This document shows, piece after piece, positions 23,709 through 31,990 of a stretch of DNA of 64,000 nt. The DNA comes from Streptomyces luteogriseus (GTDB taxonomy: Bacteria > Actinomycetota > Actinomycetes > Streptomycetales > Streptomycetaceae), in NCBI RefSeq assembly GCF_014205055.1, contig NZ_JACHMS010000001.1, forward strand, positions 5,022,001-5,086,000. Direction: 5' to 3'. Positions within the stretch are counted from its first letter, which is position 1. Each line of letters begins with the position of its first letter. Made by a program: the position numbers and the translations under genes. The notes beneath the pieces are model-generated. The model saw nothing but the letters and a program-made list of their open reading frames with translations. It ran no database searches and had not been told where the DNA came from.

Positions 23709-24311
23709 TCACCACAGCGTCACCGCCAGCCGCCCCGTGGCACTCGCGCCGGCCAGCCGCGCGGCGGTGGCCCGCGGCACCGACAGCACGACCAGCGCCC
23801 CGCTGTCGCCCGCGCCCGCCACCGGCTCGGGCACCTTCGTCACCCTCGCCCCGCGCGCGACCACCCGGGCGTCGCCGCCCGGCACCGCCGCCTCCGCTGC
23901 GATGACGTCGACCCGGTCCCCGGGCCGCAGCAGACGCACCGTGGCCGCGTCGGAGATCCGGACCGGGGCCGTCACCGACCCGGCGGCACGGCGCGGGGAC
24001 GCGGACTGCCCGCCGGACATCGAAGCCGTGGGCGCGGGAGGCCGGGCCCGGGGATGACCGCGGGCCCCGTCGGTATCGCGCGGGCCCGCCGCCACGAGTG
24101 CCGTCGCGGTGACGGCGAGCCCGACGGCCACGGCCCGTCGCCGGTGCCGCACGAGCCGGCCGGACCGGTGACCGCCGCGAACCCGGACCGGATCGAACCG
24201 CGGCACCTCACGGGTCGCGGGCACCTCGGCCCCGGGCGGGCACGAGGCGAGCGACCAGGAGGGCGACGAAGGCACGACCGAGGAACGAGCGAGGGACACG
24301 GAGACCACCAC
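23709..24311 (-). CDS. SAF-domain (CpaB/RcpC-like) membrane-anchored protein
   Basis: 200 residues, GTG start. A basic cytoplasmic N-terminus (RFDPVRVRGGHRSGRLVRHRRR) is followed by a single hydrophobic helix AVAVGLAVTATALVAAG (about 61-77). An SAF domain follows with RISDAATVRLLRPGDRVDVIAAEAA (about 118-142) and RATAARLAGASATGRLAVTLW at the end. This is the layout of Flp-pilus assembly protein CpaB/RcpC, but no tad genes are nearby. A stand-alone surface role is more likely. It lies between mtnP and mscL on the same strand. Confidence 0.75.
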   Translation of the reverse strand: MVVSVSLARSSVVPSSPSWSLASCPPGAEVPATREVPRFDPVRVRGGHRSGRLVRHRRRAVAVGLAVTATALVAAGPRDTDGARGHPRARPPAPTASMSGGQSASPRRAAGSVTAPVRISDAATVRLLRPGDRVDVIAAEAAVPGGDARVVARGARVTKVPEPVAGAGDSGALVVLSVPRATAARLAGASATGRLAVTLW

Positions 24312-24456
24312 CTGCGACGAGGGACCGGCTTGCGCTCCCCACGATGAGGCTTCCCGGCGCCGCCCGCTCAGGCCTGTGGACCCGCCGCCCGCCTGTGGAC
24401 AACTCCCTTACCCGAACGGCACGTTCCGCCCTCCCCCGGATACCGGGGCCTGCACG

Positions 24457-25317
24457 CTACGGCAGCACGAACCCCGGATCCATCCCACCCAGCGCGTTCA
24501 CACACAGACAGTCCCGCTCGCCCTCCCCGGGCAGCCCGGCCACCGCGTCGAACAGCACCCCCCGCAGCCGGTCCACGTTCGCGGCGAAGACCCGCAGCAC
24601 CTCGTCGTGCGAGACCCCCTCGCCCGTCTCGGCACCCGCGTCGAGGTCGGTGACCAGCGTCAGGGACGTGTAGCAGAGCTCCAGCTCACGGGCGAGCGCC
24701 GCCTCGGGGTGGCCGGTCATGCCCACCACCGACCAGCCCTGCGCCTGGTGCCACAACGATTCCGCACGGGTCGAGAAGCGCGGCCCCTCGACGACGACCA
24801 GGGTGCCGCCGTCCACCGGCTCCCAGTCCCGGCCCCGCGCCGCCTTCAGGGCGACCGCCCGCCCGGACGGGCAGTAGGGGTCGGCCAGCGACACGTGCAC
24901 CACGTTCGGCACGGAGCCGTCGGGCAGCGGCAGCCCGTCGAAGTAGCTGCCCGCGCGGGACTTCGTGCGGTCGACCAGTTGGTCCGGCACGAGCAGCGTG
25001 CCCGGGCCGTACTCGGGGCGCAGACCGCCCACGGCGCAGGGGGCGAGGACCTGGCGTACGCCGACCGAGCGCAGCGCCCATAGGTTGGCCCGGTAGTTGA
25101 TCCGGTGCGGCGGCAGGTGATGGCCCCGTCCGTGCCGCGGCAGGAAGGCGACCCGCCGGCCGGCGACCTCACCGAGGAAGAGGGAGTCGCTCGGCGGCCC
25201 GTACGGGGTGTCGACCTGGATCTCGGTCACGTCGTCGAGGAAGGAGTAGAACCCCGAGCCGCCGATGACGCCGATCCCGGCGCCTGCCTGGTCCGTCGCG
25301 TTCGCCTTGTTCGCCAT
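24457..25317 (-). CDS. mtnP: S-methyl-5'-thioadenosine phosphorylase
   Basis: 286 residues of the PNP/MTAP family. GVIGGSGFYSF (phosphate loop), FLPRHGRGHHLPPHRINYRANLWAL, VVEGPRFSTRAES and VGMTGHPEAALARELELCYTSLTLVTDLDAG match MTA phosphorylases. It splits methylthioadenosine (from polyamine synthesis and SAM side reactions) into adenine and 5-methylthioribose-1-phosphate, the first step of methionine salvage. No other salvage genes are in the window. A -10 box 6 nt before ATG suggests a leaderless transcript independent of the FmdB gene, which is separated by a hairpin. Confidence 0.93.
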   Translation of the reverse strand: MANKANATDQAGAGIGVIGGSGFYSFLDDVTEIQVDTPYGPPSDSLFLGEVAGRRVAFLPRHGRGHHLPPHRINYRANLWALRSVGVRQVLAPCAVGGLRPEYGPGTLLVPDQLVDRTKSRAGSYFDGLPLPDGSVPNVVHVSLADPYCPSGRAVALKAARGRDWEPVDGGTLVVVEGPRFSTRAESLWHQAQGWSVVGMTGHPEAALARELELCYTSLTLVTDLDAGAETGEGVSHDEVLRVFAANVDRLRGVLFDAVAGLPGEGERDCLCVNALGGMDPGFVLP

Positions 25318-25323
25318 GCCCGC

Positions 25324-25329
25324 ACCCTA
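25324..25329 (-). promoter_or_regulatory. Leaderless -10 box of mtnP
   Basis: Minus strand TAGGGT, 6 nt before the ATG at 25317; no ribosome-binding site. Confidence 0.5.
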
Positions 25330-25349
25330 ACCGCACGCGGAAACGCCGA

Positions 25350-25379
25350 GGACCCCGTCGCCCGAAGGTGACAGGGTCC
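25350..25379 (-). terminator. Terminator after the FmdB gene
   Basis: GGACCCCGTC (25350-25359) and GACAGGGTCC (25370-25379) pair with one mismatch, between the fmdB stop and mtnP. Confidence 0.6.
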
Positions 25380-25394
25380 CGTAAGAATCAGGCC

Positions 25395-25718
25395 TTACGC
25401 GGCAGTGGTGCTGCTGCTGGAGGAGCTGCTGGTGCTCGACGACGAGCTCGAGCCGGAGCTCGACGAGCCGGAGTCGGAGGACGACGAGCCCGAGGACGAG
25501 GTGCTCGACGACTTCGCGGCCGGGGAGCTGCTCGACGAGGAGCCGCGGCTGTCGTTCCGGTAGAAGCCGGAGCCCTTGAAGACGATGCCGACCGCCGAGA
25601 ACACCTTCTTCAGGCGGCCGTTGCAGTTGGGGCACTCGGTGAGAGCGTCGTCGGTGAACTTCTGCACCGCCTCGAGGCCTTCGCCGCACTCGGTGCACTG
25701 GTACTGGTAGGTCGGCAC
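25395..25718 (-). CDS. FmdB-family zinc-ribbon protein with polyserine tail
   Basis: 107 residues, GTG start with AGGAGGAA. The first 55 residues are the FmdB regulatory zinc ribbon: MPTYQYQCTECGEGLEAVQKF with C8 and C11, then CPNCNGRLKKVFSAVGIVFKGSGFY with a second C-x2-C. The remaining about 50 residues are almost only Ser with some Gly, Thr and Asp. The family is widespread and often assumed to regulate formamidase or methylamine genes, but its real function is unknown. A CIRCE-like HrcA site overlaps the leader next to the Shine-Dalgarno, which suggests heat-shock control and possibly a proteostasis role (inference). Confidence 0.88.
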   Translation of the reverse strand: MPTYQYQCTECGEGLEAVQKFTDDALTECPNCNGRLKKVFSAVGIVFKGSGFYRNDSRGSSSSSSPAAKSSSTSSSGSSSSDSGSSSSGSSSSSSTSSSSSSSTTAA

Positions 25719-25728
25719 TGTCTTCCTC

Positions 25729-25755
25729 CTGGCACTCTCACTCGATGAGTGCTAA
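25729..25755 (-). promoter_or_regulatory. CIRCE-like HrcA operator in the fmdB leader
   Basis: On the minus strand TTAGCACTC (25755-25747), a 9-nt spacer, then GAGTGCCAG (25737-25729). CIRCE is TTAGCACTC-N9-GAGTGCTAA: the first arm is perfect and the second has 7 of 9. The element runs directly into the AGGAGGAA ribosome site of fmdB, the usual CIRCE position in groESL leaders. Confidence 0.7.
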
Positions 25756-25785
25756 CGACGATCCATAGTGACGTATTCCGGCCGC

Positions 25786-27078
25786 TCAGTCCACTGCCAC
25801 CGGCACGCGGTGACCCACGCCACGTGCGACCGTCCGGCCGTTGCCCCGCGCCGCAAGCCGGGAACGCAGGACCAGGAGGGTCGCCAGGGCCAGGATCGTG
25901 CCGCCCATCGGCACCAGGAAACCGGCGCCCGACCAGAAACGGTCCTCCAGCTGTCCGGCGGCCGTGACGGCCGCGGCCTGGCCGAGCGCCACCGCTCCGG
26001 TCAGCCAGGTGAACGCCTCGGTGCGGGCGCCGGCCGGGACCAGGCTGTCGACCAGGGTGTAACCGGTGATCAGGGCAGGCGCGATGCACATGCCGACCAG
26101 CAGGCCGAGGCCGGCGAGGGCCGGCACCGAGTGGGCGGCCCACAGGCCCGACGCGGTCAGGGCGAGCGCCGTGTAGCCGACGACCAGGCGCCGCTGCGGG
26201 GCCGCCTTCCAGGCGATCGCGCCGCAGACCACGCCGGACAGCATGTTGCCCGCGGCGAAGACGCCGTAGAGGACGCCGTTCATGCCCGGTTCACCGATCG
26301 ACTCGGTGAACGCGGCCAGCGAGACCTGCATGCCGCCGAAGACCGTACCGATGCCCAGGAAGGTCACGATCAGCACGCGCACCCCGGGGACGCGAAGGGC
26401 CGAAGCGCGCTCCACGCGCGCGTGCCCGTCGGCGGCGACGGAGGGCTGTGTGCTCTTCTGCGCGGCGAACAGCAGGCCGCCGACCAGGGTCAGCGACGCT
26501 TCCGTGACGAGTCCGGCGGCCGGGTCGACGGCCGTGCACAGGGCGGTGGCCAGCAGCGGTCCGACCACGAAGGTCAGCTCGTCCGTGACGGACTCGAAGG
26601 CCGCCGCGGTGGTCATCAGCGGCGAGTCCTTGAGCTTCACGCCCCAGCGGGCCCGCACCATCGGGCCGACCTGAGGGACCGAGGCGCCGGTCGGGACGGC
26701 CGCCGCGAACACCGTCCACAGGGGCGCGTCCAGCAGCGCGAGCGCGGTGAGCGTCAGCCCGGACAGCGCGTGCAGCAGCACTCCGGGGATCAGCACGGCG
26801 CGCTGCCCGTAGCGGTCGGCGAGGCGGCCGCTGTAGGGCGCGAACAGGGCCATGGAGACACCGGTGGCGGCCGCGGCGGCGCCCGCCGCACCGTAGGAGC
26901 CGGTGGTGTGCTGCACCAGCAGCACGATGGAGATGGTCAGCATCGCGAACGGCTGGCGTGCCGCGAAGCCGGGGAGCAGGAACGTCCAGGCGCCGCGGGT
27001 GCGCAGCAGCCGGCCGTATCCCGGGCGGGCGGAAGCCGTCGGGTTCTCCGGCGCCTTCGAGGTGACCGTGGACACCAC
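25786..27078 (-). CDS. MFS transporter, 12 TM
   Basis: GTG 27078 has AAAGG 8 nt upstream and gives 430 residues; the open frame upstream to 27258 looks non-coding. Twelve hydrophobic helices; motif A-like GRLADRYGQRAVL after TM2 and a second GAIAWKAAPQRR between the halves. Segment FLLPGFAARQPFAMLTISIVLLVQHTTGSYGAAGA is typical of the small-molecule MFS group seen widely in actinomycetes, without a known substrate. A 25-bp inverted repeat about 130 bp upstream may control it. It ends just before the CIRCE/fmdB unit on the same strand. Confidence 0.85.
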   Translation of the reverse strand: MVSTVTSKAPENPTASARPGYGRLLRTRGAWTFLLPGFAARQPFAMLTISIVLLVQHTTGSYGAAGAAAAATGVSMALFAPYSGRLADRYGQRAVLIPGVLLHALSGLTLTALALLDAPLWTVFAAAVPTGASVPQVGPMVRARWGVKLKDSPLMTTAAAFESVTDELTFVVGPLLATALCTAVDPAAGLVTEASLTLVGGLLFAAQKSTQPSVAADGHARVERASALRVPGVRVLIVTFLGIGTVFGGMQVSLAAFTESIGEPGMNGVLYGVFAAGNMLSGVVCGAIAWKAAPQRRLVVGYTALALTASGLWAAHSVPALAGLGLLVGMCIAPALITGYTLVDSLVPAGARTEAFTWLTGAVALGQAAAVTAAGQLEDRFWSGAGFLVPMGGTILALATLLVLRSRLAARGNGRTVARGVGHRVPVAVD

Positions 27079-27210
27079 GGCCCGTGCCTTTCTGCCGCCT
27101 GGTAGCGCGGCCCCCGTAGCGGGCGGCGCCGAGAGCTGTCCTCTTGCGCGGAACTGCGGTAGATGCCGGGGCCCGGTGAGGAGGGGTGTCCCGACCGCCA
27201 TACGGTCGCG

Positions 27211-27235
27211 CCAGCTCTGCGTCAGGCAGAGTTGG
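27211..27235. promoter_or_regulatory. Inverted repeat upstream of MFS gene
   Basis: CCAGCTCTGC (27211-27220) and GCAGAGTTGG (27226-27235): 10-bp arms with one mismatch and a 5-bp loop. It could be an operator or a leader hairpin of the minus-strand MFS gene. Confidence 0.5.
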
Positions 27236-27345
27236 TTCGATCTGGGTAACGCCTTCATCGTACAGGGATCAAGGGGTGCGTGCCTGTGAAAGTGAGCACC
27301 ACGGGCCGCTCCGCCCTGTAAATCCCAAAAGGTGCAAAACCCCCT

Positions 27346-28845
27346 TCAGTGCCCCGCCCCGTCCGTCCCCAGCCAGCCGGCCAGTTTGCCGCCGTGTCCC
27401 ACGGCGCGCAGCCGGCTCTCGGTCGCGTCCCGGACGGGGTCCGTGGCGATCACCAGGAGCTCGTCCCCTCGTTGCAGGATCGTCGTCGGCAGCGGGACGA
27501 ACGATTCGCCCCCGCGCACGATGAGCGTCACGGCCGCGCCGTGCGGCAGCCGCAACTCGGCGACCTCCACGCCGTGCATCTTGGATCCGTCGGGGATCGC
27601 CACGGACAGCAGGTGCCCGCGCAGCCGCTCCAGCGGTGCCGACTCGATGCCGAGATCGGCGGCCTCCGAACCGTCGCCGAGGCGCAGCTTGCGGCCGAGC
27701 CAGGGCAGTGTCGGGCCCTGGACCAGGGTGTAGACGACCACCAGGACGAAGACGATGTTGAAGATCCGGCGGCTGGCGTCGACGCCCTGCACCATGGGGA
27801 TGGTCGCCAGGATGATGGGCACGGCCCCGCGCAGTCCCGCCCACGACATCAGGGCCTGCTCCTGCCAGGGCACCCGGAACGGCGACAGGCAGAGCACCAC
27901 GCTCAGCGGTCGCGCCACCATGGTCAGCACCAGCCCGATGACCAGCGCGGGCACGATGTCGTCGCCCAGCTCGTGCGGCGTGACCAGCAGGCCGAGCAGG
28001 ACGAACATGCCGATCTGGGCCATCCAGCCGAGCCCGTCGGCGAACCCGCGCGTGGCCGGCCAGTGCGGCAGCCGCGCATTGCCCATCACCATCGCGGCGA
28101 GATACACCGCGAGGAAGCCGCTGCCGTGGGCCAGCGCGCCCGCCGCGTAGGCCACCACGGCGATCGCCATGACGGCGATCGGGTAGAGGCCGGACGCGGG
28201 CAGCGCCACGTGCCGCAGCCCCCAGGAGCCCAGCCAGCCCACCGCGAGCCCGATGGCCGCGCCGATGGCCAGCTCCAGCAGGATCACGCCCAGCAGCGAG
28301 TACCAGTGCTCGACCGGCCCTGCCGTGGACAGGGACACCACGAGGATGACCACCGGGGCGTCGTTGAAGCCGGACTCCGCCTCCAGCGTGCCCGTCACGC
28401 GCGCGGGCAGGGGGATCTTGCGCAGCACGGAGAACACGGCCGCCGCGTCGGTCGAGGAGACGACCGCCCCGATGATGAGCGCCTGCCGCCACTCCAGCCC
28501 GATCAGATAGTGCGCGGCCGACGCCGTGACCCCGACGCTCACCGCGACACCGGCCAGCGCCAGTGCCGTGGCGGCCGGCAGGGCCGGCTTGATCTCCTTC
28601 CACTTCGTGCCCAGACCGCCCTCGGCCAGGATCACGACCAGGGCCGCGTATCCGATGACCTGGGTCAGTTCGGCGTTGTCGAAGTGGATGTCGCCCACGC
28701 CGTCCTGGCCCATGGCGACGCCTATCCCCAGGTACACGAGCAGGCTGGGGAGCCCGCTGCGCGAGGAGATCCGTACCGCTGCGACGGCGACGAGCAGGAC
28801 GAGCGAGCAGACGAGCAGGAGCTGGTTGAGGTGGTGAACAGTCAG
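27346..28845 (-). CDS. Potassium/proton antiporter (CPA1/NhaP2-CvrA type), possible CTG start
   Basis: About 499 residues: 12-13 membrane helices, with the ion-binding pair in ESGFNDAPVVILV and the SSTDAAAVFSVLR segment, then a cytoplasmic TrkA_C-like domain at the end (GAAVTLIVRGGESFVPLPTTILQRGDELLVIATD). It exchanges K+ (or Na+) for H+ at the membrane. Start choice: the frame opens at GTG 28875 without a ribosome site. GGAAGGA (28854-28860) lies exactly 8 nt before CTG 28845, which begins TVHHLNQLLLVCSL, the N-terminus I expect for this family. I therefore propose a CTG initiation codon; GTG 28875 is the alternative. Confidence 0.88.
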   Translation of the reverse strand: MTVHHLNQLLLVCSLVLLVAVAAVRISSRSGLPSLLVYLGIGVAMGQDGVGDIHFDNAELTQVIGYAALVVILAEGGLGTKWKEIKPALPAATALALAGVAVSVGVTASAAHYLIGLEWRQALIIGAVVSSTDAAAVFSVLRKIPLPARVTGTLEAESGFNDAPVVILVVSLSTAGPVEHWYSLLGVILLELAIGAAIGLAVGWLGSWGLRHVALPASGLYPIAVMAIAVVAYAAGALAHGSGFLAVYLAAMVMGNARLPHWPATRGFADGLGWMAQIGMFVLLGLLVTPHELGDDIVPALVIGLVLTMVARPLSVVLCLSPFRVPWQEQALMSWAGLRGAVPIILATIPMVQGVDASRRIFNIVFVLVVVYTLVQGPTLPWLGRKLRLGDGSEAADLGIESAPLERLRGHLLSVAIPDGSKMHGVEVAELRLPHGAAVTLIVRGGESFVPLPTTILQRGDELLVIATDPVRDATESRLRAVGHGGKLAGWLGTDGAGH

Positions 28846-29115
28846 CGGCCGAATCCTTCCCTGGCCCGCACGCACCCGCGCGTGGGCTCACGTACACATC
28901 GCACATGAAGCTGTGGCGCACCGCGCCAACTACTTCGTTACCTTACCTAACTCTTGACGATTTCTTGACGCTTCCGGGGGCAAGATCGAACGTCCGTCCG
29001 CGCCGGTTCCCGACTCCGCGTCAAGGGGCGCAAGGCCCTGCGCCTATCGTTGCTCCAGCGCTCAGTTAAAAGCACAGCCGAACCTGCCGCTCGCGTTAGG
29101 ACAGCAAGGACAGCG

Positions 29116-31929
29116 ATGCCCCCCAACACCACCGCCTCCACGGGTCAGCAGCCCGGCAAGTCCGGCAGGAGAAAGGGGCGCAAAGCCCGACTTTTCGTGC
29201 TCGTCCTGGTGCTGGCCCTCATCGGAGGAGTGGCCTACGGGTCGTACTGGTCCATCAGTACCGTCCGGGCCTCCTTCCCGCAGACCAAGGGCACCCTCAC
29301 GTTGAAGGGCCTGTCGGGTCCCGTCGAGGTCAAACGCGACAACTACGGCATCCCGCAGATCTACGCCTCCTCCGACGCGGACCTGTTCATGGCGCAGGGC
29401 TACGTCCAGGCGCAGGACCGGTTCTACGAGATGGACGTCCGCCGCCACATGGCCTCCGGGCGCCTGTCGGAGATGTTCGGCAAGAGCCAGGTCGACAACG
29501 ACGAGTTCCTGCGCACCCTCGGCTGGGACCGGGTCGCCAAGCGGGAGTACGACACCAAGCTGTCGGCCGCCACGAAGAAGTACCTCCAGGCCTACGCCGA
29601 GGGAGTCAACTCCTACCTCCAGGGCAAGGACGGCGAGGACATCTCCCTGGAGTACGCGGCGCTGGGCTTCACCAACGACTACAAGCCGCAGGCGTGGACC
29701 CCGGTCGACTCGATCTCCTGGCTGAAGGCGATGGCCTGGGACCTGCGCGGCAACATGCAGGACGAGATCGACCGCGCCCTGCTGACCAGCCGCCTCGGCC
29801 CGAAGCAGATCGCCGACCTGTACCCGCAGTACCCGTACAGCCGGAACAAGCCGATCGTCCAGGAGGGCCAGTACAGCGAACTGGCGGGAGCGTTCCAGCA
29901 GGGCGGCGCGAACGGCACGTCCGGCGCGAACGGCACCGGCGGTACCGCGGGAGCCTCCGCCGGAACCGCAGGCACCCAGGGCGCGGCCTCCGGCACGAGC
30001 GGCACCGCCTCCGGCGCCTCGGGCACCGCGGGCCTGGACAGCCAGCTCGGCGGCCTCACGAACGTCCTGGACGACCTCCCGCCGGCCGTCGGCGTCAACG
30101 GCGACGGCATCGGCTCCAACTCCTGGGTCGTCGGCGGGACGCACACCATCAGCGGCAAGCCGCTGCTGGCCAACGACCCGCACCTGTCGCCGTCCCTGCC
30201 GTCCGTCTGGTACCAGATGGGCCTGCACTGCCGCAGCGTCTCCAGCACGTGCCAGTACGACGTCAGCGGCTACACCTTCGCCGGCATGCCGGGCGTGATA
30301 ATCGGCCACAACCAGAACATCTCCTGGGGCATGACCAACTCCGGCGTAGACGTCACGGACCTCTACCTGGAGAAGATCACCGGCAACGGCTACCTGTACG
30401 ACGGCAAGGTCAAGCCCTTCGAGACGCGCGAGGAGACCATCAAGGTCGCCGGCGGCGAGCCGAAGAAGATCGTCGTCCGTGAGACCAACAACGGTCCCCT
30501 GCTGTCCGACCGCGACGAGGAGCTCGTGAAGGTCGGCAAGAAGGCAACCGTCGACACCGCCGCACCCGACAGAGGCGACGGCTACGGCGTGGCGCTGCGC
30601 TGGACCGCCCTGCAGCCCGGCACCACCATGGACGCCGTCTTCGCCATGGACAAGGCGAAGAACTGGACCGACTTCCGCAAGGCCGCCGCGCAGTTCGAGG
30701 TGCCCTCGCAGAACCTGATCTACGCCGACACCGAGAATCACATCGGCTACACGCTGCCGGGGAAGATCCCCACGCGCGAGAAGAGCGACGACGGCTCCAT
30801 CCCGGCGCCCGGCTGGGACCCGAAGTACCGCTGGACCGGCTACATCCCGCAGGACGCGCTGCCCTACGAGTACGACCCGGAGCGCGGCTACATCGTCACC
30901 GCCAACCAGGCCGTGATCGACCCGGACACGTACCCGTACACGCTCACCGCGGACTGGAGCTACGGCGCGCGCAGCCAGCGGATCACCGACCTGATCCAGT
31001 CGAAGATCAAGGACGGCGGCAAGATCTCCACGGACGACATGCGCCAGATGCAGCTGGACAACAGCAGCGAGATCGCCCGGCTACTGGTGCCCACGCTGCT
31101 GAAGATCGACCCCGAGAACAAGGACGTCCGCGAGGCGCAGAAGCTCCTGGAGGGCTGGGACTACACCCAGGACGCCGACTCCGCGGCAGCCGCCTACTTC
31201 AACGCGGTCTGGCGCAACGTCCTCAAGCTCGCCTTCGGCAACAAGCTGCCCAAGGAGCTGCGCCCCAAGGGCCAGTGCCTGTGGGTCGAGCCGGTCAACA
31301 CCACCGGCCCCGCCGACGAGGCCGAGAAGGTCCGCGAGTGCGGCCAGCGTGACCCCGACCGGGCGCAGCCGGACGGCGGCGACCGGTGGTTCGAGGTGGT
31401 CCGCAAGCTGATGGACCAGCCGGACAGCGACTGGTGGAGCACCCCCAAGGTGGGCACCCGCCCCGCCGCCCAGGACCGCGACCAGCTGTTCAAGCGGGCC
31501 ATGATCGACGCCCGCTGGGAGCTGACCGCCAAGCTCGGCAAGGACATCGATTCCTGGAGCTGGGGCCGACTGCACCGCCTGTTCCTGAAGAACCAGACCC
31601 TCGGCACCGCGGGCCCCGAATTCATCCAGTACGCCCTCAACCGCGGCCCCTGGGAGCTCGGCGGCGGCGAGGCCACGGTCAACGCGACCGGCTGGAACGC
31701 GGCCGGCGGCTACGGGGTGGTGTGGGTGCCGTCCATGCGGATGGTGGTGAACCTCGGCGACCTCGACAAGTCGAAGTGGATCAACCTCACCGGCGCCTCC
31801 GGGCACGCGTACAGCGCCCACTACGTCGACCAGACCGACAAGTGGGCCGACGGCGAACTGCTGCCCTGGTCCTTCTCGGACCAGGCGGTCGAGAAGAGCA
31901 CGGCCGACAAGCTGGTGCTCAAACCGTGA
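29116..31929 (+). CDS. Penicillin acylase family Ntn-hydrolase
   Basis: ATG 29116 with AAGGA upstream; 937 residues. A signal-anchor helix (about 24-44, RLFVLVLVLALIGGVAYGSY) directs export. The alpha chain follows (about 60-260). After a Gly/Thr/Ala/Ser-only insert (about 265-310) comes the self-cleavage site GIG|SNSWVVGG, with nucleophile Ser334 at the start of the beta chain. Family members cleave amide bonds of penicillins, acyl-homoserine lactones or cyclic lipopeptides. The substrate here is unknown. The low-complexity insert falls in the spacer peptide removed during maturation. Single gene, ended by a hairpin shared with the convergent cyclo-ligase gene. Confidence 0.93.
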   Translation: MPPNTTASTGQQPGKSGRRKGRKARLFVLVLVLALIGGVAYGSYWSISTVRASFPQTKGTLTLKGLSGPVEVKRDNYGIPQIYASSDADLFMAQGYVQAQDRFYEMDVRRHMASGRLSEMFGKSQVDNDEFLRTLGWDRVAKREYDTKLSAATKKYLQAYAEGVNSYLQGKDGEDISLEYAALGFTNDYKPQAWTPVDSISWLKAMAWDLRGNMQDEIDRALLTSRLGPKQIADLYPQYPYSRNKPIVQEGQYSELAGAFQQGGANGTSGANGTGGTAGASAGTAGTQGAASGTSGTASGASGTAGLDSQLGGLTNVLDDLPPAVGVNGDGIGSNSWVVGGTHTISGKPLLANDPHLSPSLPSVWYQMGLHCRSVSSTCQYDVSGYTFAGMPGVIIGHNQNISWGMTNSGVDVTDLYLEKITGNGYLYDGKVKPFETREETIKVAGGEPKKIVVRETNNGPLLSDRDEELVKVGKKATVDTAAPDRGDGYGVALRWTALQPGTTMDAVFAMDKAKNWTDFRKAAAQFEVPSQNLIYADTENHIGYTLPGKIPTREKSDDGSIPAPGWDPKYRWTGYIPQDALPYEYDPERGYIVTANQAVIDPDTYPYTLTADWSYGARSQRITDLIQSKIKDGGKISTDDMRQMQLDNSSEIARLLVPTLLKIDPENKDVREAQKLLEGWDYTQDADSAAAAYFNAVWRNVLKLAFGNKLPKELRPKGQCLWVEPVNTTGPADEAEKVRECGQRDPDRAQPDGGDRWFEVVRKLMDQPDSDWWSTPKVGTRPAAQDRDQLFKRAMIDARWELTAKLGKDIDSWSWGRLHRLFLKNQTLGTAGPEFIQYALNRGPWELGGGEATVNATGWNAAGGYGVVWVPSMRMVVNLGDLDKSKWINLTGASGHAYSAHYVDQTDKWADGELLPWSFSDQAVEKSTADKLVLKP

Positions 31930-31950
31930 GCCACTGACGCCAGTAGGACG

Positions 31951-31985
31951 AGCGGCCCTCCACACGCGCGTGGGGGGGGGCCGCT
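31951..31985. terminator. Bidirectional terminator with a G9 run
   Basis: AGCGGCCC (31951-31958) pairs with the complementary G-rich arm ending GGCCGCT (31985), between convergent genes. Bases 31972-31980 are nine consecutive G, prone to sequencing or replication slippage. Confidence 0.6.
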
Positions 31986-31990
31986 TCGCG

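Noticed and set aside
23709..24311. SAF-domain gene as part of a tad/Flp pilus locus
   Set aside because: No other pilus assembly genes flank it; neighbours are mscL and mtnP.
31972..31980. G9 run as a phase-variation switch
   Set aside because: It lies in an intergenic terminator between convergent genes, not in a promoter or coding frame.
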